In this document: piece after piece, positions 53,299 through 60,596 of the stretch
How the letters are laid out: every line of letters starts with the position of its first letter
Position numbering within the stretch: position 1 is the stretch's first letter
NCBI RefSeq assembly: GCF_900101095.1
Contig: NZ_FNFM01000013.1
Coordinates: forward strand, 62,001-126,000
DNA: 64,000 nt
Source of the DNA: Actinopolyspora mzabensis
Lineage (GTDB): Bacteria; Actinomycetota; Actinomycetes; Mycobacteriales; Pseudonocardiaceae
Reading direction: 5' to 3'
Program-made: the position numbers and the translations under genes
The notes under the pieces: generated by a model
What the model saw: the letters and a program-made list of their open reading frames with translations, nothing else
Told to the model about the DNA's origin: nothing
Database searches by the model: none

Positions 53299-54824
53299 CG
53301 CGCGGCCGATCCGACGCCTGGGGGGCGACGAGCTCCCGGCGCGCCTCGGGCGTTGCCGGTGATGCGGTGCGCGGCCAGCTTGCCGGACAACACCACGGTG
53401 GGTACCCCGACACCCGGGGTGGTTCCGCAGCCGGCCAAAACCACGTTCTCGATGCCGCTGACCAGGTTTCTCGGGCGAAAGGGGCCGGTCTGGGCGAACG
53501 TGTGCGCCGCACTGAACGGGGTGCCGGCGAGCATCCCCCGAGCCGCCCAGTCCGCGGGCGTAACTATGCGGCTGATCTCCATCGAGGATTCGAATTCCGG
53601 CATGAGCCGGTGTTGCAGTGTGGCGAGCACTTCTCGCGCGTATCCGTTCGAGATTGCGTCCCAGTCGAGGCGGGCGAGGTCCAGGTTGGGGCAGGGAACC
53701 AGTATGTGGTGCAGGTGCTTGCCCGCCGGCGCGAGTGAGGGATCGCTGCGAGTGGGATTCGTGATCAGCACCGAAGGGTCGCTCATCAGCTTTCCGGACC
53801 GGGTCAACTCGTCGAAGATGCCTTTCCACGCTCGCCCGAACGAGAGCGTGTGATGGCTCAGTTCCGGTTGGTCCCGGTTCGTCCCGGCGTGGATCAGCAA
53901 CGCCGAGGGAGCGGCGCGCAGTCGCACGGGACGTCGCGGAGTACGACCCAACAACCGGTAGGAGACGGGAAGATCGGGAGTGAGTACCACCGAGTCACAC
54001 GGAATGCGTTCACCGTGATCGGTGTGCACAGCGGTGATTCGTCGTCCACGACGTTCCAGGTCCGTCACCGAGCTGCCGTAGCGGAACGTAGCCCCCGCCC
54101 CGGCGGCCGCTGCGGCCAGCGCGTCCGGCACCGCTCGCATCCCGCCGCGTGGGAAGTACACGCCCCGTACCGTGTCCATGTAGGAGATCACCGCGTACGC
54201 GGCGAGCGCGTTGTGCGGTGCCACCCCCGCGTACAAGGCCTGGAACGAGAACACGCGTCGCAGTCGTTCGTCCCGCAGGAAGTGACCGATCCTGCGGTCC
54301 AGTCCCCCGAAACCACCAAGCGCGACCAACCGGGCGAGGTTCGGTTCCAGCAGATTCAGCGGAGAATCGAAATTGGCATCGATGAAGGTCTCGTACTGGG
54401 CCGAGTAGAGCCTGCTCAACCACTGCCGTAACCGGCGGTAGCCCGCCGCCTCCTCGGGACCTGCGAACTCCCGTACCTGTTGTTCCATGGCCGACGCGTC
54501 GGTACGGACATCGATACTCGAACCATCCGCGAACCGTGCGCGGTAGGCCGGGTCCAGCGGGATCAGCTCCAGCCGCTCCCGTACCGATTCACCCACCGCT
54601 GCCAACGCCTCGTCCAGCAGTTCCGGCATGGTCAACACCGTCGGCCCGGTGTCCATGCGGTATCCCGCGATGTCCAACCGCCCCGCACGGCCTCCCGGGA
54701 ACTCCTGGGACTCGACGAGGGTCACCTCGCGGCCCGCCCCGAGCAGGTGCAGCGCGGCGGTCAACCCGGAAAGTCCCGCGCCCACGACCACGACACGCTC
54801 GGTGGGCCCGGTGACTGTCCGCAT
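53295..54824 (-). CDS. crtI: Phytoene desaturase
   Basis: 509 residues. FAD motif VVVVGAGLSGLTAALHLLGAG, then FPGGRAGRLDIAGYRMDTGPTVLTMP, LYAGVAPHNALAAYAVISYMDT and VYFPRGGMRAVPDALA. The C-terminal CrtI signature region is NVVLAGCGTTPGVGVPTVVLSGKLAA. It desaturates phytoene to lycopene in actinomycetes. First gene of the carotenoid operon, behind the promoter at 54891-54919. The final ~30 residues (Gly/Ala/Pro/Arg-rich) look like an unstructured extension. Confidence 0.93.
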   Translation of the reverse strand: MRTVTGPTERVVVVGAGLSGLTAALHLLGAGREVTLVESQEFPGGRAGRLDIAGYRMDTGPTVLTMPELLDEALAAVGESVRERLELIPLDPAYRARFADGSSIDVRTDASAMEQQVREFAGPEEAAGYRRLRQWLSRLYSAQYETFIDANFDSPLNLLEPNLARLVALGGFGGLDRRIGHFLRDERLRRVFSFQALYAGVAPHNALAAYAVISYMDTVRGVYFPRGGMRAVPDALAAAAAGAGATFRYGSSVTDLERRGRRITAVHTDHGERIPCDSVVLTPDLPVSYRLLGRTPRRPVRLRAAPSALLIHAGTNRDQPELSHHTLSFGRAWKGIFDELTRSGKLMSDPSVLITNPTRSDPSLAPAGKHLHHILVPCPNLDLARLDWDAISNGYAREVLATLQHRLMPEFESSMEISRIVTPADWAARGMLAGTPFSAAHTFAQTGPFRPRNLVSGIENVVLAGCGTTPGVGVPTVVLSGKLAAHRITGNARGAPGARRPPGVGSAAR

Positions 54825-54890
54825 GTGGCTTGCTCCTTGGGATTGATCTGAGAGGACTCGGTTCCCACGGCGAACCGCTCCTCGTGGGTC

Positions 54891-54919
54891 AGTCTAGAAA
54901 TCCACTCGGATCCCTTCAA
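54891..54919 (-). promoter_or_regulatory. Candidate promoter of the crt operon
   Basis: On the minus strand TTGAAG (54914-54919) and TAGACT (54891-54896) are 17 bp apart and end about 67 bp before the crtI start. The rest of the 54825-55238 gap (414 bp) holds the divergent promoter of the GT2 gene and no convincing frame. Confidence 0.6.
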
Positions 54920-55238
54920 ATTCGCGATATCACTTCTTCGGGTGAGGTCTTCGGAGCAAGGCGGGCCGGCGAGTGCTCCGAACGATATACACGGTTGTGG
55001 CGTCGCGACGGGAGCATCGGTTCTTGTCGTCGAGGGGCGAAGAGGTGGTGATCACCGGTTGCCTCGCCCCGAGCGGCTTCCACGGTCGGCCGTTTCAGGA
55101 CACGGGGCCTCGCTCGATACCAATCCCTTCCCCTGCGGCCTACGAACAGTGTTCGGTGGCAGTGTGCGGCAGTACGTCCGGCCGTTCGCCACCAGAGGCG
55201 ACGAGCGTACGTGCGTCACCCGAAAGGAGTCAGGCACA

Positions 55239-55970
55239 GTGATCAGCGACGATCGTGCGAGTGAGACCCACACGGAGTTCGGAGCCATGCCCAGGCCACC
55301 GCTGAACGAAACCGCCGACGTCGAGGTGGTGCTGCCCTGCCTCGACGAGGCCGCGGCGCTGCCCGCGGTACTGGACTCGATCGTCGAGGGGCTTGCCGTG
55401 CCCGTCCTGGTGGTGGACAACGGCTCCACCGACGGTTCCCCGGATGTGGCGGCCCGGCACGGAGCGCGAGTCGTACACGAGACCAGGCCGGGTTACGGCG
55501 CGGCCGTGCACACCGGGCTGACGCACGCGTGCGGCAGGATCGTCTGCGTACTCGACGCGGACGGTTCCGTGGACCCGGCCGAGCTTCCCGCGTTGATCAG
55601 TCCCGTGGTCGAGGGTGAGGCCGACCTCGTGGTGGGAAGGCGGGTGCCGACCGTTCGCTCGGCGATGGCGTGGCACGCCAGGGTGGGCAATGCCGCCATC
55701 GCGACACTGATCCGTCGAAACGGGCTGCCCGTGCACGATCTGGCTCCGGTGCGGGTCGCCGATCGTGTGAAACTGCTCGGCCTGGACATCCAGGACCGCG
55801 CGTTCGGTTATCCCCTCGAGCTGTTGCTTCGAGCGGGGCGCGCGGGTTGGCGGGTACGCGAACTACCGGTTCGGTACTCCCCCCGAACAAGCGGTACGAG
55901 ATCCAAGGTGTCCGGCTCGATGAAGGGAACCGCCCGCGCGGTACGCGACATGATCAAGGTGCTGCGATGA
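55239..55970 (+). CDS. Glycosyltransferase family 2 (dolichyl-phosphate-sugar-synthase-like)
   Basis: 243 residues from GTG 55239, with AAAGGAG nine bases upstream. GT-A fold: VEVVLPCLDEAAALPAVLDSI, VLVVDNGSTDGSPDVAARHGARV, YGAAVHTGLTHACGRIVCVLDADGS (DXD-type DAD) and GEADLVVGRRVP. No membrane helix. It would transfer a nucleotide-sugar unit onto a lipid or small acceptor. Its stop overlaps the DUF2064 start by 4 bp (ATGA). Confidence 0.87.
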   Translation: MISDDRASETHTEFGAMPRPPLNETADVEVVLPCLDEAAALPAVLDSIVEGLAVPVLVVDNGSTDGSPDVAARHGARVVHETRPGYGAAVHTGLTHACGRIVCVLDADGSVDPAELPALISPVVEGEADLVVGRRVPTVRSAMAWHARVGNAAIATLIRRNGLPVHDLAPVRVADRVKLLGLDIQDRAFGYPLELLLRAGRAGWRVRELPVRYSPRTSGTRSKVSGSMKGTARAVRDMIKVLR

Positions 55971-56653
55971 ATCCGACGGTCGTACTGGTCGTGGCCAAGG
56001 CCCCCGAGAGCGGGGTGGCCAAGACACGCCTCACGCCACCGCTTTCCCCGGAACAGGCGGCCAAGGTGGCCGCTGCGAGCCTGCTGGACACGCTGAACGC
56101 GGTTCACGGTATCCCCGGGATATATCCGGTGATCGCCTGGACAGGTGAAATAGAGCGGGCATGTCGTCGTGACGCGATCGAGGAGGCCATGGCCGACATG
56201 GATCTGATCCCGCAGCGGGGAGGAGATCTCGGTGAGCGGTTGGCCGCGGCGCACGCCGATGTGGCGGAACGCTACCCTGACTCGCCCGTGTTGCAGATCG
56301 GGATGGACACGCCGCAGGTCACTTCCGAGTTGCTCGTCGATTCGGCCGCGCAGCTGCGCTCCCACGACGGCCCGGAAGCGGTTCTGGGGCCTGCCGTGGA
56401 CGGTGGGTGGTGGGCGCTCGGCCTGCGCGAGCCGCGTGATGCGGAAGTGCTCGCCCACGTCCCGATGTCACGAGCGGATACCGGGGAACTGACCGGAACG
56501 GCCCTGGCCCAACGGGGACTACGGGTGCACGAACTGGTCGAACTCTCCGACGTGGACACGGTACTGGACGCGCATCGTGTGGCCGGATCGGTTCCCGACT
56601 CGGAATTCGCGGCGGCGTTGCGCGCGAGCGTCGAGCCGGAGGGCGCCGTGTAG
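55967..56653 (+). CDS. DUF2064/TIGR04282-type glycosyltransferase-like protein
   Basis: 228 residues. A nucleotidyl-transferase-like fold of the DUF2064 family: VLVVAKAPESGVAKTRLTPPLSPEQAAKVAAASLLDTL at the start, QRGGDLGERLAAAHADV, VLQIGMDTPQVTSELLVDSA and AVLGPAVDGGWWALGLREP. Usually found beside a GT2, as here (4-bp overlap). It likely prepares or transfers a sugar nucleotide with the GT2 partner; chemistry unproven. Confidence 0.85.
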   Translation: MNPTVVLVVAKAPESGVAKTRLTPPLSPEQAAKVAAASLLDTLNAVHGIPGIYPVIAWTGEIERACRRDAIEEAMADMDLIPQRGGDLGERLAAAHADVAERYPDSPVLQIGMDTPQVTSELLVDSAAQLRSHDGPEAVLGPAVDGGWWALGLREPRDAEVLAHVPMSRADTGELTGTALAQRGLRVHELVELSDVDTVLDAHRVAGSVPDSEFAAALRASVEPEGAV

Positions 56654-56679
56654 CGGCGCATGTCCGGTCGCTCCCTGGC

Positions 56680-57732
56680 TCAGTCGGGTGCGCCGCGTTG
56701 GGCCGCGCTGGCGAACTCGGTGATCCCCTCGGTGAAGCCGATCCGAGCGCGGAAGCCGATCTCCTTCGCGGTCAGGTCCGGGTCAGCAACGATGTGGCGC
56801 ACATCACCGAGCCGGTACTGCCCGGTGACCACGGGCTCCGGACCGCCGGTAGCAGTCGCGAGCTCCCGCGCCATGTCGCCGATGGTGCGTGGTTCACCGG
56901 AGCACACGTTGTAAGCGGCGAAACCGTGCGGAGGATGTTCGAGTGCCGCGAGGTTCGCCTCGGCGACATCGCGTACGTGCACGAAGTCACGACGCTGCCC
57001 ACCGTCCTCGAACACGCGGGGAGCCTCACCACGAGCGAGGGCCGAACGGAACAGCGCGGCGACGCCGGCGTACGGAGTGTCCCGTGGCATGCGCGGGCCG
57101 TACACGTTGTGATAGCGCAGCGCCGTGGCGTGCCCGCCGGTCTGACGCGCCCAGGAAGCGACCAGATGCTCCTGGGTGAGTTTCGTGGTGGCGTAGACAT
57201 TGCGCGGGTCGGTCGTTGCGTCCTCCGGTACCCGTCCGGACTCGAGCAGTCCGCCGCAATGGGGGCAGCGGGGTTCGAACACGCCGCGGTCCAGATCCTC
57301 GGCGGCGCGCGGTCCCGGGCGCACGACACCGTGAACGGAGCAGTGATAGCGCCCTTCCCCGTAAACCACCATCGACCCGGCGAGTACGAGCCGCTCGACC
57401 TTTCGTTCGGTCATGGCCGACAACAGCCGGGCGGTTCCCAGATCGTTGTGTTCGACGTATGCGGGTGTGTCCGCCGGGCCGGTTTCCAGACCGACCATCG
57501 CCGCGTGGTGACAAACCGCGTCGACTCCTGAGAGCGCCCGCCCGATCACCTCGGTATCCCGTACGTCACCGAGCACGAGGCCGTCCGCGCGGGAATGCGT
57601 CTCTCGTGCGGAGGATCCGTGGGCGCTGGGCAGCAGATTGTCGAGCAGTCTGACCTCGTGCCCGGCGGTCGTGAGTCGCTCCGCGACGTGGGAGCCGATG
57701 AACCCGGCTCCTCCGGTGATCAGGACCCGCAC
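56680..57732 (-). CDS. NAD-dependent epimerase/dehydratase with Cys/His insert
   Basis: 350 residues. Extended SDR: LITGGAGFIGSHVAERL, DNLLPSAHG, GDVRD, catalytic Tyr180-x3-Lys184 (YATTK) and LRYHNVYGPRMPRDTPYAG. Between the Ser/Met-Val-Val-Tyr region (~119-125) and YxxxK lies an insert with Cys131, His134, Cys156 and Cys159 (CSVH ... CPHC) that looks like a zinc site. A sugar nucleotide or related substrate is expected. Convergent with the GT2-DUF2064 pair and probably part of the same glycan route. Confidence 0.85.
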   Translation of the reverse strand: MRVLITGGAGFIGSHVAERLTTAGHEVRLLDNLLPSAHGSSARETHSRADGLVLGDVRDTEVIGRALSGVDAVCHHAAMVGLETGPADTPAYVEHNDLGTARLLSAMTERKVERLVLAGSMVVYGEGRYHCSVHGVVRPGPRAAEDLDRGVFEPRCPHCGGLLESGRVPEDATTDPRNVYATTKLTQEHLVASWARQTGGHATALRYHNVYGPRMPRDTPYAGVAALFRSALARGEAPRVFEDGGQRRDFVHVRDVAEANLAALEHPPHGFAAYNVCSGEPRTIGDMARELATATGGPEPVVTGQYRLGDVRHIVADPDLTAKEIGFRARIGFTEGITEFASAAQRGAPD

Positions 57733-57941
57733 TCGTTCCTCCCGAGCGGACGACTACTACGACAACGGTGTGTGATTGTCCATCCACCGGCTCGGCACCT
57801 CGGCCGCGGGGTGGTGGGGCGTTCGTGTGGCACGCGAGCGGCGTCGGACCGGTCGTCGATGGCCGGACCGCACGACGAGGGCCTCGCTCGGCTTGCGCGA
57901 CGGCGAGTCCTCGCGGTCCGGAGCACGGCCGGGAAAAGGAT

Positions 57942-57982
57942 TCCTCGGATCGGTGAATCGCAACGATTCACCGATCCGAGGA
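57942..57982 (-). terminator. Rho-independent terminator of the fasciclin gene
   Basis: A perfect 19-bp stem (57942-57960 with 57964-57982) and 3-base loop begin 21 bp after the fasciclin stop. On the minus strand TTTT follows within a few bases (57936-57939). Confidence 0.85.
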
Positions 57983-58002
57983 CCTGGATCGAATTGTGCC
58001 GG

Positions 58003-58731
58003 TCACTGCTTGGGTGGCATCAGTACCTCGTCGATGACGAACACCGTGGCGTTGGCGGTGGGAACGTTTCCGACCTGTACGTTCGCCCCGTCGATCTTGA
58101 TGTTCTCGCCGCTGCCACTGATCGGAACGCTCTTTCCGTTGACGGTCTTGACCTCACCGGCCTTGCCGAGTTCCTCGGCGTTCATCCGCTCGGGAACCAC
58201 GTGGTACGTGAGAATGTTGGTCAACTGCTCCTTCTTCGCGGGATCGTTGAGCAACGCCTCCAGCGTGGCGGGATCCAGCTTCTCGAAGGCCGAGTTGGCG
58301 GGAGCGAAAACGGTGTAGTTCGCATCCGGCTTGTTCAGCGTGTCGACCAGCCCCGCTGTCTTCACCGCCTTGGTCAGGTTGGTCAGCAACGGATTGTTAC
58401 TCGCGGCCGTTCCCACGGGATCGTCGACCATGCCCTGGGCCGATCCCTCGTTGTTGGGGTCGGTCGGCACCTTGGAGGCGGCCGGGCCGTAGATGTCTTC
58501 GACCGTGGTCACACCCTGCTCACCCATGCTGTCCTGCCCGGACTGTTCCTGCCCGGACTGTTCCTGCCCGGACTGTTCCTGCCCCGACTGGTCACCGCTC
58601 TGCTGCGACTGCGAGGACTGGTTCTGCTCGTTCTGGCCGCTTTCCTCGGCGGCTCCGCCGCATGCGGACAACAACAGGGCCATGGAAGCCACCGCGCCGG
58701 TAATGGCGGTTTTCACTCGCGTATTGCTCAT
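58003..58731 (-). CDS. Fasciclin (FAS1) domain lipoprotein
   Basis: 242 residues. Lipoprotein signal with lipobox LLLSACGG, so Cys24 should be lipidated at the outer face of the membrane. A Gln/Ser/Glu/Gly linker (~30-72) contains four near-identical GQEQS units. The FAS1 domain covers ~105-242: NPLLTNLTKAVKTAGLVDTLN, YTVFAPANSAFEKLDP, LTNILTYHVVPERMN and ATVFVIDEVLMPP. Similar in plan to mycobacterial MPT83/MPT70. It may bind lipids or act in adhesion. It sits next to a molybdoenzyme gene on the same strand. Confidence 0.9.
   Translation of the reverse strand: MSNTRVKTAITGAVASMALLLSACGGAAEESGQNEQNQSSQSQQSGDQSGQEQSGQEQSGQEQSGQDSMGEQGVTTVEDIYGPAASKVPTDPNNEGSAQGMVDDPVGTAASNNPLLTNLTKAVKTAGLVDTLNKPDANYTVFAPANSAFEKLDPATLEALLNDPAKKEQLTNILTYHVVPERMNAEELGKAGEVKTVNGKSVPISGSGENIKIDGANVQVGNVPTANATVFVIDEVLMPPKQ
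58532..58591. repeat. 15-bp minisatellite, four copies
   Basis: Four tandem 15-bp units (58532-58546, 58547-58561, 58562-58576, 58577-58591) encode the five-residue linker repeat of the fasciclin lipoprotein. Only the last differs, by two bases. The near-identity suggests recent slippage or recombination. Confidence 0.9.
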
Positions 58732-58860
58732 CAGGATCGCTCATTTCCCTTCGCTTCGCCTTCGGGGCGGGCCCGAAGTATTTCTTCCCGGCATTCGGAG
58801 TGGGGTGTGCCGCTGATTGGTGATTCGACGGATTTTCTTCCGCTTTTCGGGTGACCATCG

Positions 58861-60471
58861 TCACTCGGCGGTGAAAAAGACCGAATGCCATCCGGTGGCC
58901 CCGTCGGGCACCGTGGGAACACGTTTCGCGGTCTGGGTGTAGCCCGAGCGGTCGGTGGCTCGGGACTCCACATTGTGTCCGCCGGGTGAGAGATCCAGTT
59001 CGATCCGCCACATGCGCCAAGTGTCCGTGTTGACGGAGGCTGACAGCTCCGCCTCTTGCCAGGATCCTTGATCGACTCGCACCTCGACACGCTCGATCCC
59101 GGTGTGTGGTGCCCAGGCGATGCCCGCCACGGTGATCCTGCCCGCCGGCGTCTTCTCGAAGCCCTTGGGACGATCGATGCGTGACTGGGTCTTCACGGGT
59201 GCGCGCTCCGCCCACCCCCGCTTTTCCCAGTACGTACGAGTATCCCAGGTGGTGACTTCGAGATCGGTCACCCACTTGGTCGCCGAGACGTAGCCGTACA
59301 GTCCCGGTGTCACCATGCGGACCGGGAAACCGTGCTCGGTGGGCAGCGGCTCGCCGTTCATGCCCACCGCCAGCAACGCGTCCCGATTCGGGTCGGTTAG
59401 CGCGTCGATCGGGGTTCCGGCGGTGAAGTTGTCCACGCTGGTACTGAGCACCTGCTCCGCACCGTCCCGTACTCCTGACTCCGCCAGGATGTCGCGGAGC
59501 GGTACTCCGATGAACTCGGCGGTCGATATGTAGGAACCGCCCACGGGATTGGAGACGCAGACCATCGTGATCGGCTTCTGCAGTTGTCGTCGGTCCATCA
59601 GATCGTCGAAGGTGAGGTTCAACTCCCGATCGACCATGCCGTGTACTCGCAGCCCCCACTCCGAAGCGGGTACCCGCGGCACACGTAACGCCGTGTCGAT
59701 CCGGTAGAAGCTCTTGTTCGGCGTGATGAAGCTCGGTGTTCCCGAATCCGCGAAATCCGCTCCCGCCGGAACCGGTGCTGCCGCGATGTCCGGCTCGAGC
59801 GCTCCGATGGCTTGCCGTGACCTGCTGACCCGACGTCTCCCGCTCAGCAGTTGTCCGACGGTACCCGCGCTCCCCGAAGCGAGAGCGACCACGACGCCCG
59901 AGATCAGGAAGCGTCTGCGTCCGCCGGCTGTGCCCCGAGTCGCCGTTTCGTGCTGCTCGGCGTCCTCCTGCTCGGCTTCTCGCCGGGGGTGTGACGATGC
60001 CCGGTCATTGCCCCGGGCGCTCGCCGCGGCAGTGCGGTGCAGCCAGGCGAAGGCCCCCATCCCCACCAGTGCGGCTGTAACGGGAGCTGTCAGAGCCAGT
60101 GGGGCCAGGCTGGAGCGGGACACGGTGGCGGCCATACCGAGCAGACCGAACCCGGTGATCATGGTCATCCCGGGCAGCGGATTCCGGCGCGAAACCAGCC
60201 CGCCCACCGCCGCCAGCGCGGCGATCACGACTCCCATACCCACCAGCAGCGCGAGTTTGTCGGCGGTGCCGAACAAGTCGATCGCCAGTTCCTTCACCGG
60301 CTGCGGGGTCAGGTCGATCGCCGTGTTGCCCACCGCCAGGTAAGGAGAGGCGAGTGGTTCGGTCAGCGCGGCGACCAGATGCCCCGCCGCCAGGGCTGCC
60401 GCCACCGCGAGCAGAGCGATGAGTACGGCAACGGCGCCACCCAGCCGATGTTGGTGACTCGCACGGTACAT
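58861..60471 (-). CDS. Membrane-anchored molybdopterin oxidoreductase, sulfite oxidase family
   Basis: 536 residues. Four or five N-terminal membrane helices (e.g. AVAVLIALLAVAAALAAGHLVAAL; LALLVGMGVVIAALAAVGGLV), then a polar loop and RRRFLISGVVVALASGSAG, a Tat-like signal before another helix. From ~245 an Oxidored_molyb domain carries the Mo-ligand Cys in ITMVCVSNPVGGSYI, followed by HGFPVRMVTPGLYGYVSATKWV. A C-terminal Mo-co dimerisation domain starts near 430. It should oxidise an unknown substrate outside the cell membrane. Confidence 0.85.
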   Translation of the reverse strand: MYRASHQHRLGGAVAVLIALLAVAAALAAGHLVAALTEPLASPYLAVGNTAIDLTPQPVKELAIDLFGTADKLALLVGMGVVIAALAAVGGLVSRRNPLPGMTMITGFGLLGMAATVSRSSLAPLALTAPVTAALVGMGAFAWLHRTAAASARGNDRASSHPRREAEQEDAEQHETATRGTAGGRRRFLISGVVVALASGSAGTVGQLLSGRRRVSRSRQAIGALEPDIAAAPVPAGADFADSGTPSFITPNKSFYRIDTALRVPRVPASEWGLRVHGMVDRELNLTFDDLMDRRQLQKPITMVCVSNPVGGSYISTAEFIGVPLRDILAESGVRDGAEQVLSTSVDNFTAGTPIDALTDPNRDALLAVGMNGEPLPTEHGFPVRMVTPGLYGYVSATKWVTDLEVTTWDTRTYWEKRGWAERAPVKTQSRIDRPKGFEKTPAGRITVAGIAWAPHTGIERVEVRVDQGSWQEAELSASVNTDTWRMWRIELDLSPGGHNVESRATDRSGYTQTAKRVPTVPDGATGWHSVFFTAE

Positions 60472-60524
60472 GACCGGGATTCGGAGTCGGACACGCTTCG
60501 GACTGCTCCCGTGACGTGAGCGAC

Positions 60525-60543
60525 ACGCTCACGAAGATCTTGC
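60525..60543. repeat. Short hairpin between the PucR-type regulator and the molybdoenzyme gene
   Basis: CGTGAGCG (60525-60532) pairs with CGCTCACG (60536-60543) across a 3-base loop, 54 bp beyond the regulator's stop. Possible terminator for the regulator or an operator of the downstream gene. Confidence 0.4.
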
Positions 60544-60596
60544 TCCGGGTCCTCGGTAACACCCGCCGAACGGTCGCGGCAGCCCCCGAGCGAGTT

